The position numbers and the translations under genes are program-made. The notes beneath the pieces are model-generated. The model worked only from the letters and a program-made list of their open reading frames with translations, had not been told where the DNA came from and ran no database searches. 21,024 bases of DNA, taken from the NCBI RefSeq assembly GCF_910579365.1, contig NZ_CAJTUX010000049.1, positions 1 to 21,024 of the forward strand, given 5' to 3'. Of the stretch, positions 1 through 7,965 are shown piece by piece. Origin of the DNA: an uncultured Oscillibacter sp. (GTDB lineage Bacteria > Bacillota > Clostridia > Oscillospirales > Oscillospiraceae). How positions within the stretch are numbered: position 1 is the first letter of the stretch; every line of letters starts with the position of its first letter.

Positions 1-51
1 AGATCTACACGTACTGACACACTCTTTCCCTACACGACGCTCTTCCGATCT
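1..51. other. Illumina TruSeq adapter (sequencing artefact)
   Basis: Bases 1-10 (AGATCTACAC) are the tail of the P5 adapter, 11-18 (GTACTGAC) sit exactly where the 8-base i5 index belongs, and 19-51 are the 33-base TruSeq read-1 primer site ending in GCTCTTCCGATCT. This is untrimmed library adapter, not genome. It marks a contig end. It also extends the first reading frame by the peptide IGRASCRERVCQYV, an adapter translation known as a contaminant in protein databases. Confidence 0.98.
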
Positions 52-1027
52 GGCTCTCGCCGGTGACGGCGTTCACCAGCACGGCGCCCTTGACGTCCAC
101 GCCGCCGAAGAGACCGATGGTCCGCACGATCCGGGAGCACACCCAGAAGGGGGTCCCCTCCTCGTCAATCTCAAAGACAGGATCGTCGAACATCATGGTG
201 GGATAGTTGAAGCGGAGGTGCCGGTAGAGGTTTCGCCCGAAATGCTCGGCGGTGGTGTATTTCATGCCTTCCGACAAGCGGACCACCTCCGCCTCCTGGC
301 TCACCATGTCGATGATGAGATAGGCGGGAAGGCCGTCTCCCCGGTTGGTGAACCATTTGATGAGGTCCCCATAGCGCAGGGAGGTCACCCGCACCGGGCG
401 GCCCTGGTAGTTGATCTGGGTATAGGTGGGCAGGATTTCAAACTGGGAAACCATGTCCGCCAGCTCGCCCAGTTTCCGGGTGCCCAGCTGAGTGGCGGAG
501 TCCGCGTCCAGCATGGGAATCTGGTCATAGGAAATTTCCTCCACCTCGGCGGTAAAGTCCCCGGCCTGAATAGGGAGGAGCTTGGAATAGCTCCCCGCCC
601 GCAGTACCACCCAGCTGGCCACAGCGCCCAGGGCCAGGATAACGATCAGGACCACCACCGCCAGGAAGGGAACGGCGCACTGCTTGCGCACAAAATGGAA
701 ATAACCCTTGATGCTGCCGTCGCCCTGAAAGCCGGAGGTGAAGACGGCGCAGACGCAGTACACAGCGCAGAGGAGGAAGACGAAGACATAAAACTCCTCG
801 GCGTGGAGGTTCAGGGCGGGAAGCTCCAGATAGAAATAGACCAGACCGAAAACCAGGGTGACCGCCAGGTTGGTCAGGGTGCGGCTGAACGCGCTGCCCA
901 TGGCGCGGCGGGGCTTGCGGGCCTTGCGGGGGCGGGGATTCGCGCCTCCGCCCTGAAAGCCCTCAGGGTTAAAGCCGCCTCCGAAAGCGCCGGGGTCAAA
1001 GCCGCCGAATTGAAATGTAAACGGCAT
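52..1027 (-). CDS. Hypothetical multi-pass membrane protein, 3' end missing
   Basis: I do not recognise a named family. About 325 native codons are present and the gene runs off the contig into adapter, so the C-terminus is unknown. Residues 1-30 are rich in Gly, Phe and Pro (repeated FGGGF/FQGGG-like units), followed by a basic stretch (about 31-42) and three predicted membrane segments at about 51-68, 78-97 and 118-142. The rest (from about 145) is soluble with alternating charged and aromatic strands and no catalytic motif I can name; topology suggests it lies outside the membrane, but that is inference. The ATG at 1025-1027 is preceded by an AAAGGAGC ribosome binding site. A promoter lies at 1073-1101. 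The gene is divergent from the TetR gene. Conserved proteins of this type exist in Clostridia, from memory; function unknown. Confidence 0.75.
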
Positions 1028-1072
1028 GGGATGCTCCTTTCTTTGTCTCTGCTGGAAATTTATTCATATTTC

Positions 1073-1101
1073 ATCATACAGGAAAAGTGTGAACAAATCA
1101 A
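1073..1101 (-). promoter_or_regulatory. Promoter of the truncated membrane protein gene
   Basis: On the minus strand a TTGATT -35 box (1096-1101) and a TATGAT -10 box (1073-1078) are separated by exactly 17 bases, about 45 bases upstream of the ATG. A good sigma-A-type match. Confidence 0.7.
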
Positions 1102-1248
1102 GTGAATCCGGAAATCCGGCGGGGCCGCCCCGAGGCGGCGGCGGCCCGGCGTCCCTGAAAAGGGGAACGTTTTCTCTAAGGTTTCCCTTCTGGTGCAAAA
1201 ATACGCCTGATGAAATTTTCCATTGGTCTGCCGCGCCGGAAATTTCTC

Positions 1249-1277
1249 TTGACACCGGCGGGCGGCGGTGCTATGAT
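1249..1277 (+). promoter_or_regulatory. Promoter of the TetR-family regulator
   Basis: A perfect TTGACA -35 box (1249-1254), 17-base spacer and TATGAT -10 box (1272-1277) lie 42 bases before the GTG start. The operator-like palindrome at 1280-1300 starts three bases after the -10 box, so it covers the expected transcription start: the arrangement expected for autorepression. Confidence 0.85.
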
Positions 1278-1279
1278 AT

Positions 1280-1300
1280 AAACAGACTGATGGTCTGTTT
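1280..1300. promoter_or_regulatory. Palindromic operator in front of the TetR gene
   Basis: A perfect inverted repeat: AAACAGAC (1280-1287), five-base centre, GTCTGTTT (1293-1300). The position over the transcription start and the TetR gene immediately downstream make it the likely autoregulatory site. The half-site AAACnGAC recurs in front of the MFS gene (2027-2043). Confidence 0.75.
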
Positions 1301-1318
1301 GAGGGGAGGGGCGGCCTC

Positions 1319-1975
1319 GTGGCGCGGAATAAATATCCGGAGGAAACCGTGCGGAAGATTCTGGACACGGCGGAGCGGCTGTTTATTGAAAAGGGCTATG
1401 ACAAGACCTCCCTTCAGAATATCATCGACGCCACCGGCCTGTCCAAGGGCGCGATTTACCATCATTTTACGTCGAAAGAGGACATTTTTTACTTCGTCTG
1501 TGACCGCATCGGGCAGCGGAACGCCGAGGTTCTCTCCAAAGTACGGGACGACGGCGCGCTGAACGGCCTGGAAAAGCTGCGGACCATCTTCAAAACCTCC
1601 CTCCATCCGGAGCGGCAGGCCAAGATGTTCTGCATGATGCCGTATCTTCTGGACAACGCCAAGTTTCTGGCCACGGAGATGCAGAGCATTTTTGTGGAGG
1701 TAGTGCCGGAGTTTGTGGAGCCCATTATCCGCCAGGGCATGGCGGACGGCTCGATTCATACGGAGCATCCCCGAGAGCTGGCGGAGGCCATGATGATGCT
1801 GTCAGACGTCTGGATCAACCCCATTGTCCAGGCCTCCACGCCGGAGGAAATCCGGGCCCGGTGCGCCATATACAACCAGCTCTTTGAGGGATTCGGCATC
1901 ACGGACTTGATTGACGAGGAGATTCTGAACACGCTGGTGGGCTATGCGGAGCTGGCCCGCGCGTTGGAGAAATAG
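1319..1975 (+). CDS. TetR/AcrR-family transcriptional regulator
   Basis: 218 residues, the usual size for the family. The N-terminal helix-turn-helix is clear: residues about 9-55 carry RKILDTAERLFIEKGYDKTS, IIDATGLSKGAIYHHFTSKE, the standard TetR DNA-binding domain (YHHF in the recognition helix region). The remaining all-helical part (about 60-218) is the ligand-binding and dimerisation domain, whose ligand cannot be read from sequence. The chosen start is GTG at 1319, with GAGGGGAGG at 1301-1309 at proper spacing; the first residues MARNKYPEET fit a TetR N-terminus. The adjacent MFS exporter gene and the similar palindromes before both genes imply that it represses itself and the exporter until a substrate of the pump binds. 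An intrinsic terminator separates the two genes. Confidence 0.93.
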   Translation: MARNKYPEETVRKILDTAERLFIEKGYDKTSLQNIIDATGLSKGAIYHHFTSKEDIFYFVCDRIGQRNAEVLSKVRDDGALNGLEKLRTIFKTSLHPERQAKMFCMMPYLLDNAKFLATEMQSIFVEVVPEFVEPIIRQGMADGSIHTEHPRELAEAMMMLSDVWINPIVQASTPEEIRARCAIYNQLFEGFGITDLIDEEILNTLVGYAELARALEK

Positions 1976-1988
1976 AGGTCGGAAAGGG

Positions 1989-2016
1989 AACTGCCGCGGC
2001 CGGGCAGTTTCTTTTT
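1989..2016 (+). terminator. Intrinsic terminator after the TetR gene
   Basis: Stem AACTGCC (1989-1995) and GGCAGTT (2003-2009) with a GC-rich loop, followed by a TCTTTTT tract. It lies 14 bases after the stop codon and implies that the MFS gene has its own promoter or depends on readthrough. Confidence 0.7.
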
Positions 2017-2026
2017 CAACATATAA

Positions 2027-2043
2027 AAACCGACGGTCGGTTT
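2027..2043. promoter_or_regulatory. Palindromic operator in front of the MFS gene
   Basis: A perfect inverted repeat: AAACCGAC (2027-2034), one-base centre, GTCGGTTT (2036-2043), set in an AT-rich context (TATAAA on both sides) that probably contains the -10 element. It lies 18 bases before the MFS start and shares the half-site AAACnGAC with the palindrome before the TetR gene, though the centre is four bases shorter. I could not assign a convincing -35 box. Confidence 0.7.
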
Positions 2044-2060
2044 ATAAAAGGAGAATGATG

Positions 2061-3311
2061 ATGAAAGCAAACGAGACGTCTCTGTTCCGCCGGGACTTCA
2101 CCCTGGTGGTCATTGGGCAGATTATATCCCTCTTCGGCAGCGCCATCCTGCGCTTCGCCCTGCCCCTCTATCTGCTGCGGCAGACCGGATCCGCCCAGCT
2201 GTTTGGAGCGGTGGGGGCGGCGGCGTTCATTCCAGCCGTGCTGTGTTCTCCCGTGGGCGGCGTGGTGGCGGACCGGGTGAACAAGCGGAATGTCATGGTT
2301 TCCCTGGACTTTTTCACAGCGGCGCTGATGCTGGCGTTCACCTTCCTGCTGGGGAAAGTGCCGCTGGCGCCGCTGATGGTCGTCTGCCTCATGCTGCTGT
2401 ACGGCATCGCGGGGGCCTATCAGCCGGCGGTGCAGGCCAGCATTCCGCTTCTGGCGGGGCCGGAGCAATTGACCGGGGCCAACGCCGTCATCAACATGGT
2501 CAATACGCTCTCCGGCCTGCTGGGGCCGGTGATTGGCGGCGTGCTCTTCGGGGCGTTTGGCATCCGGCCCATTCTGTGGGTCAGCATTGGGTGCTTCGCC
2601 CTTTCCGCCGTGATGGAGCTGTTCATCCGCATTCCCCACCGGCCCCTCGGCGCGGGGGGCGGCGTGCTGTCCACGGTGCGGCGGGACCTGGGGGAGAGCT
2701 GGCGGTTTATCCGCCGGGAGCGGCCGGTGTTTTTGTCCGTGGTGCTGGTGCTGGCGCTGTTCAACCTGGTGCTGTCCGCAGCGCTGATTGTGGGCATTCC
2801 CGTGGCGGTGGTTCAGGTGCTGGGCATGAGCGACGGCCGCCTGGGGCTCACCCAGGGAGGCATGGGTCTGGGGGGACTGGCCGGCGGGCTTCTGGCGGCG
2901 TGCCTGGGAAAACGGCTGCGGCTCCGGCGGGGCGGCGTTTTGCTGCTGGCCGCCAGTCTGACGGCGGCGGGCATGGGTCTGGCTCTGCTGCCGGGAGTCC
3001 CGGCCTCCGTTGGCTACTGGGGGGTGACGGCCATGAGTTTTGCCATCATGATCCTGTCCACGATGTTAGTGGTGGTGCTCAGCGCCGCCGTTCAGGGGCA
3101 GACGCCGCCGGAGCTCCTGGGGAAGGTGATGGCCTTCATCATGGCGGTGTCCAACTGCGCGTCGCCTCTGGGGCAGGCCCTCTATGGAGCGCTGTTTGAG
3201 CGGCGTCCCGCCTGGGCCGTGCTGCTGGGGGCGGCGGCAGCGGCTGCGCTGACGGCGGCCTATTCCCGGAAGGCCTTTTGCAGGCTGGACACGGGAGAGC
3301 GAGGGAGTTGA
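2061..3311 (+). CDS. MFS transporter, probable drug efflux
   Basis: About 416 residues with roughly 12 hydrophobic segments, the normal size for a major facilitator superfamily permease. The N-terminal half shows the typical opening helix (LVVIGQIISLFGSAILRFAL) and, between helices 2 and 3, the family signature region GGVVADRVNKRNVMV (motif A: G..aDr..kr). The overall look is that of the macrolide/enterobactin-exporter-like group of MFS proteins (MefA/EntS-like), by recall. Three in-frame ATG codons lie at 2055, 2058 and 2061; AGGAG at 2049-2053 is best spaced for the one at 2061. The partner TetR gene upstream and the operator at 2027-2043 indicate substrate-inducible export. The substrate is unknown. 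A very strong terminator follows. Confidence 0.9.
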   Translation: MKANETSLFRRDFTLVVIGQIISLFGSAILRFALPLYLLRQTGSAQLFGAVGAAAFIPAVLCSPVGGVVADRVNKRNVMVSLDFFTAALMLAFTFLLGKVPLAPLMVVCLMLLYGIAGAYQPAVQASIPLLAGPEQLTGANAVINMVNTLSGLLGPVIGGVLFGAFGIRPILWVSIGCFALSAVMELFIRIPHRPLGAGGGVLSTVRRDLGESWRFIRRERPVFLSVVLVLALFNLVLSAALIVGIPVAVVQVLGMSDGRLGLTQGGMGLGGLAGGLLAACLGKRLRLRRGGVLLLAASLTAAGMGLALLPGVPASVGYWGVTAMSFAIMILSTMLVVVLSAAVQGQTPPELLGKVMAFIMAVSNCASPLGQALYGALFERRPAWAVLLGAAAAAALTAAYSRKAFCRLDTGERGS

Positions 3312-3362
3312 ACGGTTCTGCGGAGAAACGCGGAGCCGGGGAATGGCGCGGGGCGAAGGCTT

Positions 3363-3412
3363 CGGCAGCGGCCCGGGAAACTGGAGGGTTTCCCGGGCCG
3401 CTGCCGCTTTTT
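3363..3412 (+). terminator. Strong intrinsic terminator after the MFS gene
   Basis: A perfect 19-bp stem (3363-3381 with 3388-3406), six-base loop, then CTTTTTG. It ends the TetR/MFS unit and also insulates the convergent gene at 3464-4003. Confidence 0.93.
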
Positions 3413-3463
3413 GAGATTTCATATTCTGAAGGGGTCCTGCCGCGCAGCGCCTCGGGGCGGAAA

Positions 3464-4003
3464 TCAGGCGAGCGGCGTGAAGGTGCTGTGCTGCTTTCGG
3501 TAAGCGTCGTTGTCCTTTTCGCTTAGTTCCCGTTCTGTCTGCGCCAGCTGCCGCTCCAGGTCCTTGACCCTGGCCGCGTCGGTCTCGGCGCTGGCGCGCT
3601 GTTCCAGTTCCGCTTTCTTCCTTTTCAGCTGTTCAATCTCGCGGTCAACCTGGTCGGTGTTGCAGACGCAGCGCTCCTCTTTTTTTCGGCCCGGTTTTTC
3701 CGGACCCTCCGGGCCCTTGTCCGGCTCAGGCTTCTCCGCGCCGGGGGCGTCCTCCGGCGGTTTGGGACTTTCCGCCGTCCGCTCCGGATTGTCAAAATAA
3801 ATCTTAGGCCGGCCGTCTTCGTCCCTGCCCAGCCAGTAGCGGCCAAAGGGTTCCCGCTTTTCCTCCGGTACGTATTCGTCTGTTGCGGGCTTTCGGTTTT
3901 GGGTGGTTTCCCCGGTCCGCCGGACGTCAAGAGCTTCCTTTCCTTTTTCCGCTGCCGTTAAAGGCCGGACAGCGCCGGTGCTTACGCCGGAAACAGGCGT
4001 CAT
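3464..4003 (-). CDS. Hypothetical charged coiled-coil protein
   Basis: 179 residues, no signal peptide or membrane segment, so probably cytoplasmic. Residues about 1-60 are polar with a conserved-looking segment REPFGRYWLGRDEDGRPKIYFDNPE; about 65-105 is a Pro/Glu/Lys/Gly linker; residues about 110-165 form a heptad-rich coiled coil beginning with the Cys-containing segment CVCNTDQVDREIEQLKRKKA. I do not recognise a function. The ATG at 4001-4003 follows GGAGG with eight bases of spacing. It has its own promoter (4066-4094) and is transcribed in the same direction as the kinase upstream, so it might also receive readthrough. The composition (poly-charged, Pro-rich linker) is that of a scaffold or adaptor, but this is only inference. 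Confidence 0.72.
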   Translation of the reverse strand: MTPVSGVSTGAVRPLTAAEKGKEALDVRRTGETTQNRKPATDEYVPEEKREPFGRYWLGRDEDGRPKIYFDNPERTAESPKPPEDAPGAEKPEPDKGPEGPEKPGRKKEERCVCNTDQVDREIEQLKRKKAELEQRASAETDAARVKDLERQLAQTERELSEKDNDAYRKQHSTFTPLA

Positions 4004-4065
4004 GGAGCATTCCTCCTTACATTTTTTTGGTAAACAGACGGATGGAGCGGCTTTTACCGTTCACC

Positions 4066-4094
4066 AGTTTACAAAACCGGGAGGAGAGTTTCAA
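4066..4094 (-). promoter_or_regulatory. Promoter of the coiled-coil protein gene
   Basis: Minus-strand TTGAAA (4089-4094), 17-base spacer, TAAACT (4066-4071). The -35 box lies in a 7-bp inverted repeat TTTCAAT/ATTGAAA (4089-4110), which could be an operator, though no cognate regulator is identified. Confidence 0.55.
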
Positions 4095-4123
4095 TACGTT
4101 CGAATTGAAATGCCGTTTGAACG

Positions 4124-5383
4124 TCATGAAATGTTCAGCAGCACGTTTAAAGAAAAACGTCCGTCCGCCTTTTCCGTCAGCACCGCTCCGCGGTATTTTT
4201 CCGCCGCCGCTCGGATATTGGAAAGCCCGGTTCCCGCCGGGGGCAGGGGGCCGTCGGAGCAAGTGTTCTCAAAGGTCAGCATGTAGAAATCCCCCTGCCG
4301 CTTTCCGGTGATGCGGATGGACGGCGTTCCGCCGCCGGACTGACAAGCCTGGATGGCGTTGTCCAAGGCGTTGGCAAAAATCACGCACAGGTCAAAGTCA
4401 TCCATCCCGCAGGACTGGGGCAGATGCAGAGAGACCTCCGCTGTAATCCCCTGCGCCAGACCCAGTTTTTCTCCCAGAAGGATGTCCACCACAGGATTTC
4501 CGGTCTGATAGGGGAAGGACAGCGCCTCGGAAACGGTTTCCAGTTTCTTCAGATAGGTTTTGCTCTCCTCCGGCTTTCCGCCGTTCAGCAGGCCGCTCAG
4601 GACGGACAGATGGTTTTTGATGTCATGCCGGAAAGCCCGGGTCTGTTCATAGCGTTTCTGGGCCTCGGCGATATAAATTCTCTGCGCCTCAGCCGCCTGG
4701 GTGAGGGACCGCAGGGCCGCCTGGGCCTGGAATCCCCGGCAGAGGTGGCGGTACGCGTACAAGGTGCAAAGCAGCGCCGCCAGTCCCATGACCTGCAAAA
4801 ACAGCAGCGCGCCGTGCTTCCCGGCGTTTTCCTGGGAGAGAGAGGAGACGGAAAAACTGTAAGAGGTATGCAGGATATACAGCTCCGCGGCAAGGAAAAA
4901 CAGGCCCGGGAACAAAAGCAGCCCCAGGTACGGGTCCTCCTTCAGGGACAAAAGCTTCAGCACGGCGGCGTAGCAGCAGGCGCAGACAGCGAAGGACGCC
5001 GCCAGCGCCGCCAGGAGCAGAGGATAGAGCAGGGGACTTCCGATAAAGCCGGGGAAGACGGCGGACTCTATTGAATTAATAACGCCGAAGGAAAGCTGGG
5101 AAATGTAGACGCTCAGGACCGCGGCGGTCCAGGACACGAACCGGGGATTCCCCAGGGCAAGACGGTTCACGCTGTATAGAAGAAGCACGCAGATGCCGGC
5201 GGACAGCATGCCGTCAAGAGCCAGCCTGACGGAGACGGCGTCCACGGCGCAAAGAAGGCCGAGATACGCGGCAAAGTGCCAAACCCGCCGCTTTTTTCCG
5301 GTCAGAAGGCAGGAAAAGAGGAGGTGCAGCACAGCCTGTCCCGCCAGGCACAGGCCGTTGAGCCACAAGCTGAAAGCGCCCAT
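4124..5383 (-). CDS. GHKL sensor histidine kinase (AgrC-like)
   Basis: 419 residues. The N-terminal half (about 5-215) is hydrophobic with six or more predicted membrane helices and no large extracellular domain, as in AgrC/ComD-type peptide sensors. A short coiled coil (about 215-250) leads to the phosphorylation site RHDIKNHL, with His253 the likely phosphoacceptor. The ATPase N-box is FANALDNAIQAC (about 338-349) and the G-box GTGLSNIRAAAEKY is near residue 380; the protein ends soon after, as HPK10 kinases do. Its ATG is one base downstream of the regulator's TGA, so translation is coupled. It should phosphorylate the LytTR regulator encoded just upstream. No autoinducer-peptide precursor (AgrD-like) or AgrB-like protease is visible nearby, so the signal is unknown. 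Confidence 0.93.
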   Translation of the reverse strand: MGAFSLWLNGLCLAGQAVLHLLFSCLLTGKKRRVWHFAAYLGLLCAVDAVSVRLALDGMLSAGICVLLLYSVNRLALGNPRFVSWTAAVLSVYISQLSFGVINSIESAVFPGFIGSPLLYPLLLAALAASFAVCACCYAAVLKLLSLKEDPYLGLLLFPGLFFLAAELYILHTSYSFSVSSLSQENAGKHGALLFLQVMGLAALLCTLYAYRHLCRGFQAQAALRSLTQAAEAQRIYIAEAQKRYEQTRAFRHDIKNHLSVLSGLLNGGKPEESKTYLKKLETVSEALSFPYQTGNPVVDILLGEKLGLAQGITAEVSLHLPQSCGMDDFDLCVIFANALDNAIQACQSGGGTPSIRITGKRQGDFYMLTFENTCSDGPLPPAGTGLSNIRAAAEKYRGAVLTEKADGRFSLNVLLNIS

Positions 5384-5384
5384 A

Positions 5385-6098
5385 TCAAAAATCCCTCTCC
5401 TTCATATGGCGCAGGAGGGCCCGCGTCAGGTCCTGCTCCCGCAGCCGGGAGACGGGGATGGCCTCCCCCCGGGGCAGCAGAACCTGTCCGCCGTGACAGC
5501 CGCGCACGTAGTCAAGATTGACGAGATAGCTCCTGTGGCATCGGAAAAAGCGCCTGTCGACGCAGCGTTCCAGCTCCTCCAGGCGGCTGTAATAGTCGAT
5601 GACCGCCCCGCCGCTTCGGTGCAGGTAGAGTTTCCGGCCCTGTACCTCGCAGTATACGATTTCCTCCAGCGGGACAACCTCGCAGGCGGTTCCCCGCCGG
5701 ACGACCATGGTTTTCGCGCTCCGCCTCTCCAGCTGTCTGAGGGCCCGGTCCATGGTGCGCTTGAAACGGGCGGCCTCCAGCGGCTTGACAAGATAACCGC
5801 AGGCTTCCACCTCAAAGGCGTCGAAGACGCACTCCTCCAGAACTGTCACAAAGATCAGCAGGGTCCGGTCTCCCTGCTGGCGCAGCCGCCTGGCGGTCTC
5901 CATTCCGTTCGGCGGTTCCATCTGGATGTCCAGAAACGTCAGATCGAAGCCGCCGCCGCTTTCCAGTAGGGAGCGGCCGCTGGAAAAGCGGCTGATCTCA
6001 TAGGAGTCGATCCGGTTTTCTTCCAGATAGGCGGCCAGAAGCCCGGCGATTTCTTGGGACATCTGGGGCTCGTCATCACAGACCGCGAATTTTATCAT
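5385..6098 (-). CDS. LytTR-family response regulator
   Basis: About 237 residues. The receiver domain (1-120) has the acidic pair CDDE (Asp8, Asp9), phosphoacceptor Asp57 in FLDIQM and the conserved Lys in YLVKPLE. The C-terminal half (about 130-232) is a LytTR DNA-binding domain, with recognisable segments IVYCEVQGRKLYLH, FFRCHRSYLVNLDYV and IPVSR. Alternative starts are two GTG codons at 6110 and 6107 and an ATG at 6104; ATG at 6098 gives the canonical MIKFAVCDDE start. Partner of the kinase encoded one base downstream. It probably activates a surface, peptide or bacteriocin-type target, as AgrA/ComE do, but no target with paired LytTR repeats was identified here. Divergent from fapA. Confidence 0.93.
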   Translation of the reverse strand: MIKFAVCDDEPQMSQEIAGLLAAYLEENRIDSYEISRFSSGRSLLESGGGFDLTFLDIQMEPPNGMETARRLRQQGDRTLLIFVTVLEECVFDAFEVEACGYLVKPLEAARFKRTMDRALRQLERRSAKTMVVRRGTACEVVPLEEIVYCEVQGRKLYLHRSGGAVIDYYSRLEELERCVDRRFFRCHRSYLVNLDYVRGCHGGQVLLPRGEAIPVSRLREQDLTRALLRHMKERDF

Positions 6099-6245
6099 GC
6101 TCATCACCACGCTTTTTTACCAGGTTAGCAGATATGGGGCGGGGAGGCAATCCGCTTGCCGTCAAATGCCGCGAATTTGTCATGAAATGATTTTCGGAGG
6201 GCTTCATTTATCTGGAATATGTCTCGCAAATGGGTAGAATAATAC

Positions 6246-6274
6246 TTGATAATTTTTCATAGGAATGGTACAAT
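6246..6274 (+). promoter_or_regulatory. Promoter of fapA
   Basis: TTGATA (6246-6251), 17-base spacer and TACAAT (6269-6274), about 76 bases upstream of the fapA ATG. The rest of the 6111-6350 intergenic region is AT-rich and must also hold the promoter of the divergent regulator gene, for which I saw no clear boxes. Confidence 0.72.
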
Positions 6275-6350
6275 ATAAATTATTGAGCAAAAAATGGGAT
6301 TTCCGGCATGCGGAACAAAATCATCAATTTGAAGTGAGAAAAGGCAGGGG

Positions 6351-7943
6351 ATGAGGGTGTCCATCTTTGATCGTTTTGTCTCAGGGGAGACGGGCGAACA
6401 GGAAAGAAAGTCGTTTCACCCTACTTCTTACAGAAAGATGTTTTCAGAGCTGGACGCATCGAGCAAAGAGGTGAAAGCGCAGTATCCGGATGATGCCAAG
6501 ACGGTGGACGATTTTGTCTGGGCGCTGAAGGAAGCGTGCAGAGCCCGGTATAAGAAGGCGCTGGACGGCGACATGCAGCCCATGAGGGCGGAAGCGAAGT
6601 TTTTTCTGTCAAGGGACCGGATGAGCGCCTTTGCGTGTCTGCTTCCGCCGGAGAACGACGGGAGTGGGATTACCCTGGAGGAGTTTTTGGGGGACATGCA
6701 CTACGAGGGGATCCACTATGGCGTCCTGCAACAGGAAATCCAGGAGGAGTTTGCCCTTGGCTACCTTCATATTTTTCCCGTGGCGCGGGGGAAGCTGCCC
6801 CAGGCGGGGGAAGACGGCAAGGTGACGGAGCTGTTCCAGCGGCGGAAAAATATGCGCCTGGAAGTGCAGAATGGGAGCGAGGTGGATTTTGGGCAGGACA
6901 TCCAGCTCCAGCCCATTCGGAAGGGGGCGGTCATCTGTCTGATACGGCCCCCGAGGGCGGGGGCGGACGGCACGGATGTGACGGGGCAGTGTCTCCCCGG
7001 TCCGCAGGCCGCCAGCGCTCATGTGCCCAAGGGAAAGAACACCGTCATTGGCCGGGGCGGGCAGGCGCTGACAGCCGGCGCAGATGGAATTTTGTACATT
7101 GAGAACGACCAGTTCTGTATCCACGAGCAGAAGATCATTGACGGGGATTTGGACCAATTTCAAGGGGCGCTCCGGATTTCGGGCAACCTCTATATAGGTG
7201 GAAATGTGGACGGCGGAGTGGAGGTGGAGGCCTCCGGCGAAATTGTAATCAACGGAAAGATGGGGCAGGCGCGGGTGATCTCCACAGGCGGAACCATCCG
7301 GGTCCAGCAGGGGATTTATGGGACGAACGGCAAGACCTTTTTAAGCGCGGCCGGTCAGGTGCAGGCCCCGGTGGCGGAATGGGCGGAAATCAACGCCGGA
7401 ACCAGCGTCATTGCGGAGACGATCTCAAACAGCGTCATTCGCTGCGGCGGCATGGTCTATGCCATGAGCGGGCGCGGGATGATTGTGGACAGCCAGATTC
7501 GGGCGGGAGACAGCGTCCTGTGCCAGCGGATCGGCAATCTGGCCGGGGGCCGCAGCCGGTTTTCCATAGGCTATCCGCCCCATGTTCCGGAGTCCTGGGA
7601 GCGCATCAAGGGCGAGTTGGCGAAGGTGCAGTCGACCTTGGACGTGCTGTGGGAGTCGATCACCGGCCTGCGGAGAAAAGGCGTCCGGATTACGGAGGGC
7701 GAAAAAACAATTCTGGACCAGCTCGTGGAACAGCGGGACCTCTATTTTGAAAGGCAAAAAGTACTGACGGAGGAACTGAAGACCGTGCAAAGAGCGCTGG
7801 ACAAAAAGAGCAAGGGGAGAATCCGGTGCGAAAAGCTGTACCCCTACCTGGATGTCCAGATAGGCAGATTGACGGAAGAAATTACCACGATAGAAGAGGA
7901 GTGCAACATCCACGTCGAGGACAGCAGAATCTTCTTGAAGTGA
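6351..7943 (+). CDS. fapA: FapA family protein (DUF342)
   Basis: 530 residues. The middle (about 263-410) consists of short Gly-rich beta-strand repeats such as GALRISGNLYIGGNVDGGVEVEASGEI and later GGMVYAMSGRGMIVDSQI, the right-handed beta-helix of FapA/DUF342 proteins; residues about 415-525 are a long charged coiled coil, also typical. The N-terminal part (about 1-200) carries the family's variable domain and the segment RPPRAGADGTDVTGQ, matching the conserved P..G..G.DV.G motif. In Vibrio, FapA affects flagellar assembly and polar localisation; many Clostridia carry stand-alone copies of unclear role, and no flagellar gene is adjacent here. ATG at 6351 follows an AGGCAGGGG site. Single-gene unit with its own promoter and terminator. 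Confidence 0.88.
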   Translation: MRVSIFDRFVSGETGEQERKSFHPTSYRKMFSELDASSKEVKAQYPDDAKTVDDFVWALKEACRARYKKALDGDMQPMRAEAKFFLSRDRMSAFACLLPPENDGSGITLEEFLGDMHYEGIHYGVLQQEIQEEFALGYLHIFPVARGKLPQAGEDGKVTELFQRRKNMRLEVQNGSEVDFGQDIQLQPIRKGAVICLIRPPRAGADGTDVTGQCLPGPQAASAHVPKGKNTVIGRGGQALTAGADGILYIENDQFCIHEQKIIDGDLDQFQGALRISGNLYIGGNVDGGVEVEASGEIVINGKMGQARVISTGGTIRVQQGIYGTNGKTFLSAAGQVQAPVAEWAEINAGTSVIAETISNSVIRCGGMVYAMSGRGMIVDSQIRAGDSVLCQRIGNLAGGRSRFSIGYPPHVPESWERIKGELAKVQSTLDVLWESITGLRRKGVRITEGEKTILDQLVEQRDLYFERQKVLTEELKTVQRALDKKSKGRIRCEKLYPYLDVQIGRLTEEITTIEEECNIHVEDSRIFLK

Positions 7944-7965
7944 GAATCCTATGAACTAATACGAA

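Noticed and set aside
218..1105. A 295-codon open frame on the plus strand
   Set aside because: It is antisense to the truncated membrane protein and overlaps its promoter; composition is His/Gly/Ala-rich without motifs.
1113..1160. GC-rich inverted repeats in the 1028-1318 intergenic region as a terminator
   Set aside because: They lie between two divergent promoters, no gene ends there, and there is no T-tract.
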